The position numbers were made by a program, and so were the translations under genes. The notes beneath the pieces were generated by a model. The model ran no database searches. It had not been told where the DNA came from and saw nothing but the letters and a program-made list of their open reading frames with translations. A stretch of 64,000 nucleotides of DNA from Truepera radiovictrix DSM 17093 (GTDB lineage Bacteria; Deinococcota; Deinococci; Deinococcales; Trueperaceae). Shown one piece after another: positions 48,847 through 58,163 of the stretch (the first letter of the stretch is position 1; each line of letters opens with the position of its first letter). The stretch spans positions 1,927,001 through 1,991,000 of the forward strand of contig NC_014221.1 in the NCBI RefSeq assembly GCF_000092425.1, in the 5' to 3' direction.

Positions 48847-50802
48847 CTACTCGAAAAACCACTGAAACGGATTCGCCGGCGCCGGGTTGGGGTAGAAGCC
48901 GCCGGTCTGCGGGATGCTGTCCGGGACGTTGCGCAGGTTGTTCCGCGCGATGCCGACCGCTAGGGGTCGAGTCGAGACGCCGATCACAGCAAAGCGGTCG
49001 GCGGCGATCTCGAGGATCTCTAACATCAGCTCGCTCTGCTCGTCTAAGTCGCCGGTAGCCCGGAGCTGCTCGTAGAGCTCCATCTGCCGCCGCTCGGGTT
49101 CCTCCGGTTCTTCGGCGATCTCGAGGGTAGGGTTGATATACCACGCAGCCCACGCCGGTGCCTGCGCTGAGGCCAGCTCAGAGGGGAAGTAGTAACGCGG
49201 CCGGATAAGCGCCTCTAGACCACCGCCGTCGCCGTCCCAGACGGACACGTCGACATCGTTCGCTTCGATGCGCTGCCACAACAGGCTGCGGTCGATAGGT
49301 CTCACTTGTAGATCGATCCCGACTGCCCGCCAGTGCTCCTGAATGACGCCTAGAGTGTCGACATGCGTCTGCGACCCCACCGCCGCCTCCCCAATGATGG
49401 TGATGCGGTTGCCATCGGGCCCTAGGCGGAAGCCCTGCGCGTCCCGCTCGGGATAGTGCCGGTCGAGGATCTCGTTCGCGAGTTCGGGGTCGTACTCGAG
49501 GTACTGCGTCGCCAAACGCTCGTGGAAGTACGGCGTGTCCGCCTGCGGCGCCGCCTGCCACGGCTCGCCCTGCCCGATAAAGACGAGGTCGATGATCTCC
49601 TGGCGGTTGATGGCGTGCGACAGAGCGACCCTGAAGTCTTTGTTCTGAAAGATTTCGCGCTTGACTGGGTCTCGGTGCGTCAGGTTAAAGGGCACGACTA
49701 GGGTGTTCATAAAGGCGCTCGGCCCCTCGATAAAGCGGTAGTCGCCGCGCTCTTGGTTGTCGAAAAGTACTGCCCGATAAGACGGGTCGGCGATGTGCCG
49801 GTCGAGAAAGTCGATCTCGCCGTTTGCCACGCGGAGCAAGATGAGTTCGGCGTCTTCGACGATGTCGTAGACGACGCTGTCGATGTAAGGCAGCTGGTTG
49901 CCCTCCTCGTCGACCTTCCAGTAGTAGGGGTTGCGCTGGGCGGTAAAGCGGGTACCCGCGTAGGGACTTGTGGGCACCCAGGCGTTCAGCATGGGCCGAT
50001 TCGGATCCTGCCAATGCTCGACGGTGTAGTCAGGCGAGTTACCCCTAATCTGAAAGAGGTCCACCCAAGTGTTCACGCCCGCTTGTTGAACCAGTGCGTC
50101 GATCCCATCAGGGTTGTAGTCGATGTGGAACTGCTCCATGTAGTGGCGCGGGTAGGAGACGGGAATGACCCCAAAGCCCCCAGCCATCTCGAGGAGAAAG
50201 AGGCCGTTGGGCTGCTCGAAGCGGAACACTACCGTGGTGTCGTCGATGACCTCCACGGTTCCCGGTACGTTGTCTTCACCCGTGGTGAACCACGTCGGCG
50301 GGGCGGGTGTCAGCTCCTCGTTCATGACCACGGCTTCATACCAGAACATGATGTCGTGAGCGGTGAAGGGATGTCCGTCAGACCATCGCATCCCCTCACG
50401 CAGGTGAAAGGTGAACTCGGTCGCATCCTCGTTCGCTTCATAGGACTCAGCAACGTTGGGGACGATGTCGCTCCAGTCGGGCGTCCAGCGTAAGAGCCCT
50501 TCATAGCCGATGGTGCGCCGAATGTGGTTGGCGTCGCTGGCGCCTAGGAGCACCGTGCGCCAAGTGCCACCGTAGGTGCCGATGCGTTCGACGACGGGGA
50601 CGACCAGGGGATTGTCGGGCAGACGCTCCTCGACGGGCGGCAGCTCGCCGGCGCTCACCCGTTCGGCGAGCTGCGGGGCTTCATTAAACTGAGCGGGCTG
50701 ACCCCAAACAGGGCTGCTTAGCGCCAAAACTAGCGCAGCGACCCACCAAAGGGGCACACGCAGGGCGGATCGTGGGGCTTTTTTCTTCTGCTGAACGTTC
50801 AT
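48847..50802 (-). CDS. ABC transporter substrate-binding protein, family 5 (peptide/oligosaccharide type), orphan
   Basis: The ATG at 50802 follows GAGGAGCAGG and gives 651 residues. A basic N-terminus and hydrophobic span (VPLWWVAALVLALSSPVWGQ) form a signal peptide. FHLREGMRWSDGHPFTAHDIMFWYE near 130-154 is the SBP_bac_5 signature. FRVALSHAINRQEIIDLVFIGQGEP is the second conserved block. Some family members bind oligosaccharides. No DppBCDF genes are adjacent; a dppC remnant is at 33064. The 302-base gap upstream (50803-51104) contains an operator-like site at 50953 and no gene. Confidence 0.88.
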   Translation of the reverse strand: MNVQQKKKAPRSALRVPLWWVAALVLALSSPVWGQPAQFNEAPQLAERVSAGELPPVEERLPDNPLVVPVVERIGTYGGTWRTVLLGASDANHIRRTIGYEGLLRWTPDWSDIVPNVAESYEANEDATEFTFHLREGMRWSDGHPFTAHDIMFWYEAVVMNEELTPAPPTWFTTGEDNVPGTVEVIDDTTVVFRFEQPNGLFLLEMAGGFGVIPVSYPRHYMEQFHIDYNPDGIDALVQQAGVNTWVDLFQIRGNSPDYTVEHWQDPNRPMLNAWVPTSPYAGTRFTAQRNPYYWKVDEEGNQLPYIDSVVYDIVEDAELILLRVANGEIDFLDRHIADPSYRAVLFDNQERGDYRFIEGPSAFMNTLVVPFNLTHRDPVKREIFQNKDFRVALSHAINRQEIIDLVFIGQGEPWQAAPQADTPYFHERLATQYLEYDPELANEILDRHYPERDAQGFRLGPDGNRITIIGEAAVGSQTHVDTLGVIQEHWRAVGIDLQVRPIDRSLLWQRIEANDVDVSVWDGDGGGLEALIRPRYYFPSELASAQAPAWAAWYINPTLEIAEEPEEPERRQMELYEQLRATGDLDEQSELMLEILEIAADRFAVIGVSTRPLAVGIARNNLRNVPDSIPQTGGFYPNPAPANPFQWFFE

Positions 50803-50952
50803 ACCTGCTCCTCGGCGTCGGTTATGAAAGCTACGAAGTCGCGTAAACCGTCTAGACATGGATTTGCGCCTTTAAAACCCCCTTTCGCTTGCGGAAAGCA
50901 GGCGTGGGCTCCACCTTCTCGCACGCTGTTAGCTTCGCGTTGACGTTCTATA

Positions 50953-50965
50953 ATATATCATATAC
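50953..50965 (-). promoter_or_regulatory. Operator-like site, copy 2 (ATATATCATATAC)
   Basis: Matches copies at 47522 and 56716 at 12 of 13 bases. It sits 150 bases upstream of the binding-protein start in an AT-rich patch. The following TATAATATAT stretch could also hold a -10. Confidence 0.6.
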
Positions 50966-51104
50966 CTAGGCGGATGAGAAGCCCTGCTACGCCGCCCTCG
51001 GAGAGCGCCGAGGCTCGGGATAGCCCTCGCCCCATCCAGAAACGCGTCGCAGAAAACAACGGCTCTTAGGCGTCGCAGCCCTCTCGCTCGAGCAGGCAGC
51101 CTCG

Positions 51105-53030
51105 TCACGACCGCCGACGAAGATCCAGCTCACAAGACGTGTTCTGAAAGCGGAGGCGAAAGTGGTCGCGGCCCAAGGGCGCCTGGCAGTAGGGGTTATC
51201 GAAACGCGGGTAGTTCCCCAAAGGCACCCTTTGTCCCCCAACCCTGAAGGGTCCAGTCCAGCCGAAGCGCACCTCGCCCAGGGTCGGCGAAGCGTACCGC
51301 ACCGTCAGCCCATCGCACTGGATGGGCGCAGCGCATAGCGCTTCGACGAAGCGCTCAAAGCTGCCGTGCTGGCTTTCGCTACCTACTTCGCAGAGCCAGA
51401 CGTTGTCGCGCGCCTCCGCACGCAGCTCGACCCCGGCGTAGGGGCCCCTCTCCGCCCAACACGCCGGGTGCTGCGAAAAGAGCGCGACGTACCCCCGGCC
51501 CTTACGCCCGAAGGTCCAGTGACCTCGCTGCACCGTCTCGTCGAAGTGCGCGCGCGGGAAGTAGGCGTGCGAGAAGGGATGTGGATCCCCCGCGGGCACG
51601 TGGTGCAGGCACACCAGTACGTTCTCGTGCTGCGCGGCCCTGGGCAGCCAGCGGTTGCCCGCCCAGAAGTTGGGGCGCGCGTCGTGCTCCCCCGACTCGT
51701 CGTCCGTACCGGGATGGTTGGTAAACACCACCGCGTCGGGGCCCAGCATGGCGTGCCAGACGTGCTGCTGATAACCGGGTTTACCGGGCCGAAAGTCCTG
51801 TGCGCAGCTCAGCTGCGCGTGAGGCGTCCGGAAGGTGACGAGGTTGACCTCGCTCAAGGCCGTGTTGAGCGCCTCCCCATCGAACGTACCCCCCGCCTCC
51901 TCGATGAGCGCGCGGCTCGCCTCGAGCAGCCCGTCGGCGTGGGCGATAAATTCCATTAGCCAGGGGTCGTCGGCGATCTCGGCGACCCGCAGCGACGCCT
52001 CGCGCACCGCAGGGTGGCGCGCCGTCTGGCAGGCCCAGAAGAACAGGTTGTCGTCCAGGCTGCTGTGCTGCAGGCCGTAGCGCGGCGCGTCTAGAACGTT
52101 AAGGCCATGGCGTTCCCGGCACCGCACCGCCTCCGGTTCGTCGTGGGCGATAGCGACGACGATTGGAGGCGGGCGGTAGTCGCTGGTGGCCAAGCCGATC
52201 AGTGCGAGGTTCGTCCCGATGTGGTAGAGCCCTTCACCCAGGTGGAGGTCGCCTTGACCGAAGACCAGCCAGGCGATGGCCGTCGTCGGCGCGGTGCGCC
52301 CGCCCTTGATCCAAGCGGCGTAGGTCCGCCCGTGCGTGCTCCCCATCACCCCCCCCAAACTATGCAGGGCGAGCTCGAAGAGCAGCAGATCTACGGCCCT
52401 CCCAGCGCGCTGCCGGAGCTCGGGGTCGGCCGCGAAGTCGTAGAGGTTGAGGAGCGCTAAGAGGTCCTCCTCGAAGTAGCAGTTCGAGAGCCACTCCGAA
52501 AAACCAAAGCGCGCGCGCTGGTCGAGCCACCTGTGCGCCAGCTCGGCGCCGTGATCGGCGTGCCAGCGCCCCGTCTGACCGCTGTTGGGGAGCACCGCGT
52601 CGCCGAAGAGCTGTCCAGCGAGCACCTCACAGCTGTGAAAGAGGATCTGATGGTTTTCGGTATGAAAACACATACCGCGAACGCCGGGCTGGTCGTACCA
52701 GTAGCAGAAGTTACGCGCTGCCGCCTCGAGCGCCGCGCGCGCTTCCGGCGCGAGCAGCGGGTGCGCGGGGTAGCGGCACAGCAGGCGCAAAACGCCGGCG
52801 AGCGCGAAGTCGGCGCAGTCGCGCCGCGCGCCGATCAGCTCGCATGACGCGCGTAGCATCCTAGCGTCGGGGGGCACACCCTGCTCGAGGCGGGCGAGCT
52901 GGTGAAAGACCTCCGCACGCCCGTTGCCGAGCGGCCGCTCGGTGGCCGCCTCAGCCTCGAGGTAGTGCCTGCACCGCTCGCTATAAGCGCGGTTCGCCTC
53001 GGCCGCGCGCCCGGTTAGGGTTTCTGTCAC
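51105..53030 (-). CDS. Large alpha/alpha-barrel protein, possible polysaccharide lyase or hydrolase
   Basis: This 641-residue cytoplasmic protein has no signal peptide. The N-terminal 400 residues are helical, with RNFCYWYDQPGVRGMCFHTENHQILFHSCE near 108-137 and FGFSEWLSNCYFEEDLLALLNLYDFA near 174-199. The His, Asn, Tyr and Glu-rich surfaces resemble heparinase/alginate-lyase-type toroids. The rest is beta-rich (HDARPNFWAGNRWLPRAAQHEN; HVPAGDPHPFSHAYFPRAHFDE). I cannot assign a family. It starts with GTG five bases after the PL22-like gene, whose end supplies GGAG. Degradation of an imported uronide is plausible. Confidence 0.6.
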   Translation of the reverse strand: MTETLTGRAAEANRAYSERCRHYLEAEAATERPLGNGRAEVFHQLARLEQGVPPDARMLRASCELIGARRDCADFALAGVLRLLCRYPAHPLLAPEARAALEAAARNFCYWYDQPGVRGMCFHTENHQILFHSCEVLAGQLFGDAVLPNSGQTGRWHADHGAELAHRWLDQRARFGFSEWLSNCYFEEDLLALLNLYDFAADPELRQRAGRAVDLLLFELALHSLGGVMGSTHGRTYAAWIKGGRTAPTTAIAWLVFGQGDLHLGEGLYHIGTNLALIGLATSDYRPPPIVVAIAHDEPEAVRCRERHGLNVLDAPRYGLQHSSLDDNLFFWACQTARHPAVREASLRVAEIADDPWLMEFIAHADGLLEASRALIEEAGGTFDGEALNTALSEVNLVTFRTPHAQLSCAQDFRPGKPGYQQHVWHAMLGPDAVVFTNHPGTDDESGEHDARPNFWAGNRWLPRAAQHENVLVCLHHVPAGDPHPFSHAYFPRAHFDETVQRGHWTFGRKGRGYVALFSQHPACWAERGPYAGVELRAEARDNVWLCEVGSESQHGSFERFVEALCAAPIQCDGLTVRYASPTLGEVRFGWTGPFRVGGQRVPLGNYPRFDNPYCQAPLGRDHFRLRFQNTSCELDLRRRS

Positions 53031-53035
53031 GGCGT

Positions 53036-54208
53036 TTACTCCGTAACCCCGCGCGCAACCGCCACTTCGGGAAGATCGTAGAAGTCACCCACCGCGACCC
53101 AGTACAGGTTCGCGTAACCCGTGAGATCTGAAGTGTAGAGCACGTGCTGGCCGTCGGGGGCAAAGCGCGGGTGCGGGTGGGCGTGCTGGTCGTTGAAGGT
53201 GCTGCGGTGCATCGCCAGCAGGCGCGGACCGACAAAGCGCTCCCCCTCGCGCTTGAACAGCATGATAAAGGGCACGGCGTTCGGCACCGAGGGCTGCGTC
53301 CCGTCGCCGACGACGAGGTCTAGACCGTTGCTCTGAAAGTGCCAGGAGTGAAAGGGGAAGTCGAACTCCTCTCGCCCGGTGTTGTCCGGGCGGATCGCCC
53401 CGAAAAAACCCCGCCGGGGGCCCGTCCTGGGAAAGCCGTGGTACCCGAGGTAGCGCCCGTCTTGGTGCCAGTACTCATGTCCGACGGCCACGCCGTCGTC
53501 TTGAGGACGAATTTTCCAGAGTTGGCCGCGCACCATGTCTAGCCCCCAGATGCGGTGATCGACGCGGGCCCAAGGGCCTTCGTGACAAAACGTCAGGAGG
53601 TGCGGCTGGGTTGGGCTCGGGTTGACGTGCCCCAGGTAGCAGCGGTCCTCGTGCAGCGTCTCGGCTTCGCCGGTCGCCACCGCGATACGAACGACCCGGG
53701 TCAGCGGTCGCTTCTCGAAGAACTCGACGAACCGCGAGTAGCTGTAGGGGACGCTCGCCTCGCCGGCGAAAGCGGCGCGCTCCGTAAGGGTGCCACAGAC
53801 ATAGGCGCCGTCGGCGGTCGGGGCGAAGCGCTCGCCCAGGACGAAGTCCCGCGGGGCGCGGAAGAGCTCGCGCAGCCCCAGCGTGCGCAGCTCGAGCTCG
53901 TACAAGCGCTCAGCGTCCCCGAAGTAGTGCGCCCGGTTCGCTTGGCTGTAGCAACCACCGGGACGGCTGGCGAGGTCTAAGTCGGTGAGCTGGGTGATGC
54001 GGTGCTCGGCGAGGTCATAGTGAAACAAGTTGGAGCGCCCCTCGCGGTCGGAGGTAAAGATGAACGAGCGGTCGCCCGTCCAGCAGGGGTCGGTGAAGTA
54101 GAGGTGGTTGGAGTGCCCCTTATAGCGGGTCAGCTGGGTGACCTCTCGCCCACTATGCGGGTCCCTGTAGCGAAAGGGTTCGTCGTTCCAGATGCGGCCA
54201 ACGCTCAT
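53036..54208 (-). CDS. Oligogalacturonate-lyase-like protein (PL22 beta-propeller)
   Basis: The 390-residue protein has the PL22 layout: YKGHSNHLYFTDPCWTGDRSFIFTSDREG near 29-57, NLFHYDLAEHRITQLTDL, LGHVNPSPTQPHLLTFCHEGPW near 191-212, VDHRIWGLDMVRG and VGHEYWHQDGRYLGYHG near 241-257. The His and Gln/Glu-rich pocket binds Mn2+ and cuts 4,5-unsaturated or saturated digalacturonate to keto-uronates in the cytoplasm. It implies that the locus handles pectin- or uronate-type fragments. GAGGAGC precedes the ATG. The next gene follows after five bases. Confidence 0.85.
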   Translation of the reverse strand: MSVGRIWNDEPFRYRDPHSGREVTQLTRYKGHSNHLYFTDPCWTGDRSFIFTSDREGRSNLFHYDLAEHRITQLTDLDLASRPGGCYSQANRAHYFGDAERLYELELRTLGLRELFRAPRDFVLGERFAPTADGAYVCGTLTERAAFAGEASVPYSYSRFVEFFEKRPLTRVVRIAVATGEAETLHEDRCYLGHVNPSPTQPHLLTFCHEGPWARVDHRIWGLDMVRGQLWKIRPQDDGVAVGHEYWHQDGRYLGYHGFPRTGPRRGFFGAIRPDNTGREEFDFPFHSWHFQSNGLDLVVGDGTQPSVPNAVPFIMLFKREGERFVGPRLLAMHRSTFNDQHAHPHPRFAPDGQHVLYTSDLTGYANLYWVAVGDFYDLPEVAVARGVTE

Positions 54209-54272
54209 GCTCGGCTCCTCATATAGATGGAGACAAACGCTTTGGGAGCGACAAGGCGCAGGGGGCGACCCG

Positions 54273-55607
54273 TCACCACTTCACCAAGTCTCCGATGTTG
54301 ACCGGCAGCCCAGTTGCCAAGGACTGATTCGCCGCCACACCGGTAAGGACGCTCCTCGCCCCGTCGAGGTAGCCTGCAGCGCGCCCTAGGGGGTCGTCGC
54401 TCGCGCCGAAAAAGAGATCGTCCAACAGCCGGACGTCGCCGCCGCCGTGACCGCCGCGCCCCTCTTCGAAGGGGACCGCTTGGGCTCGCTCCCAGTGCTT
54501 TTGCAGCAGCAGCGTCGGCCGCTCCGCGCGCTCCCCTCGACCGTAGGAGGGGTCGACCTCCACGTGGTGCTGCTCTAACGTCTTGTGGTCGCCGACGCTC
54601 CCCGAGACGTAGGAACGCTCCACCACATCGACCTCCAGGCGGCCCTTGGTGCCGTTCAACATCACGCGGTAACCTTCCCAGGGACAGTGTGCGTTGAGCG
54701 AATAGCTCATGACGGCGCCGCCTTCGTAACGCACCAATACGGCCATCGTGTCCTCGATGGAGATACCGTCGCCGAAAACGCTCTGATCGCGAAAGTAACC
54801 GTCTTCGTGTTCCGCGTCTAGGTAGAGCGCCCTGAGCTCAGGGTCGGCCGCTAGGTCGATCGCAAAGGGGTCGCACTTGGCCGCTTCGGAGCCGTACGCA
54901 CGGCTGTAAAAGTGCTCTACGCCCCTGGCTTCGGCGTTGTCGCGGCCGTAAAAGCGCAGGCCGCCCATGGCGAAGACCATCTCGGGGACGTCGCCCAACC
55001 ACCAGTTCACCAGGTCGAAGTGGTGGCTGGCCTTGTGCACCATCAGCCCGCCCGAGTTGCGCTTGTCGCGGTGCCAGCGCCGAAAGTAGTCCGCGCCGTG
55101 TCGGGTATCTAACAGCCACTCGAAGTGCACGGACAACACCTCGCCAATCTCACCCGACTGGATGAGCTCTTTGACCTTGGCGTTGCGCGGGCTGTAGCGG
55201 TAATTAAAGGTCACCGTCAGCGCTCTACCGGTGCGCCGCACCGCGCCGATAATGGCTTGGCATTTTTCAGCAGTCGTCGTCATCGGTTTTTCAGTGATCG
55301 CGTCGCTTCCGGCCTCGAGTGCCCGGATGATGTAGTGGTGGTGCGTCCGGTCGATGCTCGTGACGATCACGGTGTCCGGCCGCACCTCGGCGAGCAAGCG
55401 GTCAAAGTCCCTGGGGTGATACGCCGGTGGCGTTTGACCCGTCTTGTCCCGGACCTGCCGCTGATAAAACGCCATGCGCGTACCGTTAGGATCGCAAAAA
55501 GCGACCACCTCGCCCACCTCGGCGTGCCGATCAAGCAGCGAGCCGATGTACATCCCAGCCCTGGCGCCGGTACCGACCAGCGCGTAGCGTCTCTTCGAGG
55601 TCTGCAC
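54273..55607 (-). CDS. Gfo/Idh/MocA oxidoreductase (long form)
   Basis: The GTG at 55607 has GGAGGT four bases upstream, giving 444 residues. RYALVGTGARAGMYIGSLL near 7-25 is the Rossmann motif. ITEKPMTTTAEKCQ near 103-116 is the family signature. MVHKASHHFDLVNWWLGDVPE near 193-213 carries paired histidines at the active site. The C-terminal extension (GHGGGDVRLLDDLFFGA) is typical of long members that act on larger sugars. It lies between another Gfo-type gene upstream (one base after its stop) and the PL22-like gene downstream, forming one minus-strand operon. Confidence 0.9.
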   Translation of the reverse strand: MQTSKRRYALVGTGARAGMYIGSLLDRHAEVGEVVAFCDPNGTRMAFYQRQVRDKTGQTPPAYHPRDFDRLLAEVRPDTVIVTSIDRTHHHYIIRALEAGSDAITEKPMTTTAEKCQAIIGAVRRTGRALTVTFNYRYSPRNAKVKELIQSGEIGEVLSVHFEWLLDTRHGADYFRRWHRDKRNSGGLMVHKASHHFDLVNWWLGDVPEMVFAMGGLRFYGRDNAEARGVEHFYSRAYGSEAAKCDPFAIDLAADPELRALYLDAEHEDGYFRDQSVFGDGISIEDTMAVLVRYEGGAVMSYSLNAHCPWEGYRVMLNGTKGRLEVDVVERSYVSGSVGDHKTLEQHHVEVDPSYGRGERAERPTLLLQKHWERAQAVPFEEGRGGHGGGDVRLLDDLFFGASDDPLGRAAGYLDGARSVLTGVAANQSLATGLPVNIGDLVKW

Positions 55608-55608
55608 G

Positions 55609-56691
55609 TTAACCTCCGGCGGGTACAGTTTGTGGCAGCCAGCCGCCATACTTGGGGTGATCTTCGCCGATGGGCAGCGTTACGTCTTGGCCCGTCTGCG
55701 CCGAGTCGTACATGGCGGTCACCAGCTCGAGCGAGGCTCGCGCGTCCGCCAAGGTGACGGGCAGCGCACTGCCCTGCCGCAAGGCCCTCACGAAACGGAA
55801 AAACTGCCCTTCGTAGCGCTCGGGGAGCGGCTCAAAACGCGCTAGGGCCGCCCCGATCCGCGCGTCCACCTCGGGCGTGTCGCCGACAAAGCGCCACGGC
55901 TCGGCCGAGTTGTTGTAGGGCTCGGTGTTGCTCTCGGCCACGAGGTTCTCGAAACAAAAGCGGTGCCGCGTGATCTCCTGCGGCGAACCGAGGGTCACCG
56001 AGAGCGAGGCGAGCGAACCGTCAGAGAACTCGAGCGACACCGACGCGCAGTCCTCGACCTCGATGGGGTTCACGCGCGTAGCGGTGCGCGCAAACACGCT
56101 TTTGGTGGAACCCAAGATATAGGTCAGCATGTCGTGGGCGTGAATGGCGTGGCTGAGTAGCGCGCCCCCGAGTTCGGTCTGCCACTTGCCCCGCCAGGGC
56201 ACGTCGTAGTAGCTAGCGCGCCGACGCCAGGCGGTTTCGACGGTGCTCAGGTACGCTCTCCCCGCGACGCCTTGAGCGACCAGGTGCTTGAGTTTTTGCA
56301 GACCGCGCCCAAAGCGGTACTGAAAGATGGGCATGACCCGCCCCTGTGACGCGGCCTCGGCGGCGATCAGCGCGTCGGCCTCCCGGAGCGACCCGACGAG
56401 GGGCTTTTCGCATACCACGTGCTTGCCCGCTGCCAGCACCTGCTGGATCTGCTCGAAATGCCCCTGCGGCGGCGTGCAGAGGTCGATGACGTCCAGATCC
56501 TCCATACGGCAGAGGTCGGCGAGGTCCCGCGTCACCCGTGGCACGCGGTAGGTCTCGGCGAGCCCCTGAGCCTTGGCGAGGTCGAGATCGCACACCGCAA
56601 CGACCTCAATCTCTTCCGAAAGCTTGAGGTAGGCGTCTAGGTGCGCCTTCCCGATCCCCCCACCAACTACGGCGACCCTGAGCTTGTCCAT
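55609..56691 (-). CDS. Gfo/Idh/MocA oxidoreductase
   Basis: The 360-residue protein shows LRVAVVGGGIGKAHLDAYLKL near 4-24, VVCEKPLVGSLREAD near 91-105, and GGALLSHAIHAHDMLTYILG near 174-193 with active-site histidines. AGAGGA precedes the ATG. It is the first gene of a minus-strand operon with the long-form oxidoreductase, PL22-like and barrel proteins. An operator-like site at 56716 lies 25 bases upstream, between it and a divergent oxidoreductase gene. The sugar is unknown; a uronide or glycoside is likely from its neighbours. Confidence 0.9.
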   Translation of the reverse strand: MDKLRVAVVGGGIGKAHLDAYLKLSEEIEVVAVCDLDLAKAQGLAETYRVPRVTRDLADLCRMEDLDVIDLCTPPQGHFEQIQQVLAAGKHVVCEKPLVGSLREADALIAAEAASQGRVMPIFQYRFGRGLQKLKHLVAQGVAGRAYLSTVETAWRRRASYYDVPWRGKWQTELGGALLSHAIHAHDMLTYILGSTKSVFARTATRVNPIEVEDCASVSLEFSDGSLASLSVTLGSPQEITRHRFCFENLVAESNTEPYNNSAEPWRFVGDTPEVDARIGAALARFEPLPERYEGQFFRFVRALRQGSALPVTLADARASLELVTAMYDSAQTGQDVTLPIGEDHPKYGGWLPQTVPAGG

Positions 56692-56715
56692 GTCGCGTCC
56701 TCTCAGCTAGAATTT

Positions 56716-56728
56716 ATATATAATATAC
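56716..56728. promoter_or_regulatory. Operator-like site, copy 3 (ATATATAATATAC), in a divergent promoter region
   Basis: Same 13-mer as at 47522 and 50953 apart from the centre. It sits between two divergently transcribed oxidoreductase genes and could control both. Confidence 0.65.
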
Positions 56729-56849
56729 ACCATGGCTATGGATCCCACCTGCTCCCACTACCTAAGGGCAGGTCAAGGTCGGGGCGCCTTCGCCACGCCG
56801 GAGGTTGACGCTCGCACCCACCACACCCTGCACCCTAGCTGCGCCGACT

Positions 56850-58106
56850 ATGCTTGAACGCTCGAGCCAGCAGCGTGAAGGGGTCACCCCCGAAGGGCCC
56901 ATCAACGCCGCACTAGTCGGCGTGTCGGGCTTCGGCCGGGTTCACTATGGCGACCTCTTGCGTCAGCAGGAGCGCGGGCGCGTGCGCCTCATCGGCGCTA
57001 CCGTCATCAACCAAGCCGAAGAGGTAGAGACCTGCAGGCACCTCCAGGCGCTCGGCTGCAGGCTTTACGACGACGCCGAGACGATGTTCAGGGAGCTGAG
57101 GGGTGAGATCGACCTCTGTTGCATCCCGACCGGCATCCACCAGCACGCGCCGATGACGGTCGCGGCTCTGCGCGCGGGCGCAAACGTGCTGGTCGAAAAA
57201 CCGGCGGCGGCCACCCTCGGCGACGTCTACGCGATGCGGGCCGCCGAACGGGAGACGGGGGGCTTCGTCGCGGTCGGCTTTCAGAGCATGTACGCGCCCG
57301 AAACGCTCGTGATGAAGCGCGCCATCCTAGCGGGTGACATCGGTAAGCTCAGGGCTATCAAGTGCCGCGCCCTGTGGCCGCGCCTGGACAGCTACTACAC
57401 CCGCAACGCGTGGGCGGGCCGCCTCAAGCTGGGGGAGCGGTGGGTGCTCGACTCGCCGTTCAACAACGCCGTGGCGCACCAGCTCAACATGATCTGTTTT
57501 CTGGCGGGTACGGAGCTGCACCGCTCGGCGCGGCTGCAGCGCGTCGAGGCTGAGCTCCTCCGCGCTCACGCCATCGAAAGCGCCGACACCGCCTCGCTGC
57601 GCCTCCTCACCGAAGACGGCGTCACGCTGCACTTCGTGGTCACCCACTGCTCCGAAACCGTGCTGGATCCGGAGATCGTGGTGCGGGGCGACCGGGGCTC
57701 TATCCACTGGACCTTTGACGAGATGCGCCTGCAAAAGCGTGACGGTAGCCTCGTGCAGCTGCCCTGCTTGGGGGGCACCCCGCTCAGGGACGCCATGCAG
57801 GAGGCGGTGCGGGCGCGCGTTCGCGACCCCGAGGTGTTCGTCTGCGACCTCGGCGTCGCGGGGACGCACACCCTGGCGGTCAACGGCGCTCACTTGGCTT
57901 GCCCCGTACACGCTATTCCCGAGCGCTTCGTCGAGCGCTACCCTGCAGAGGGCGCTATCAAGACCGTGGTCAGAGGCATCGAAGGCGCGGTCGCCCGCGC
58001 CTTCGACGAGGAGCGGCTTTTTAGCGAGCTGGGGGTGCCCTGGGCGCGCCCGGGCGGCGTCGCCTCCCTCACCGACCCCCAAGCGGTCGCCGCGGCGTTT
58101 CGGTGA
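56850..58106 (+). CDS. Gfo/Idh/MocA oxidoreductase
   Basis: From the ATG at 56850 the protein has 418 residues. INAALVGVSGFGRVHYGDLL near 19-38 is the Rossmann loop, VLVEKPAAATLGDVYA near 112-127 the signature. The Trp/Tyr-rich region (CRALWPRLDSYYTRNAWAGR) and SPFNNAVAHQLNMICFLAG near 204-222 form the substrate side. A TTG at 56805 directly after GGAGG is an alternative but badly spaced start. It reads divergently from the 55609 gene and is followed by the large glycosidase-like gene after 57 bases. Confidence 0.85.
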   Translation: MLERSSQQREGVTPEGPINAALVGVSGFGRVHYGDLLRQQERGRVRLIGATVINQAEEVETCRHLQALGCRLYDDAETMFRELRGEIDLCCIPTGIHQHAPMTVAALRAGANVLVEKPAAATLGDVYAMRAAERETGGFVAVGFQSMYAPETLVMKRAILAGDIGKLRAIKCRALWPRLDSYYTRNAWAGRLKLGERWVLDSPFNNAVAHQLNMICFLAGTELHRSARLQRVEAELLRAHAIESADTASLRLLTEDGVTLHFVVTHCSETVLDPEIVVRGDRGSIHWTFDEMRLQKRDGSLVQLPCLGGTPLRDAMQEAVRARVRDPEVFVCDLGVAGTHTLAVNGAHLACPVHAIPERFVERYPAEGAIKTVVRGIEGAVARAFDEERLFSELGVPWARPGGVASLTDPQAVAAAFR

Positions 58107-58163
58107 GCTGGCCGTGCACCCCCCCTCCTTGCTGCACCCCTCCTCTCTAAGGTTAGGCGCGCC

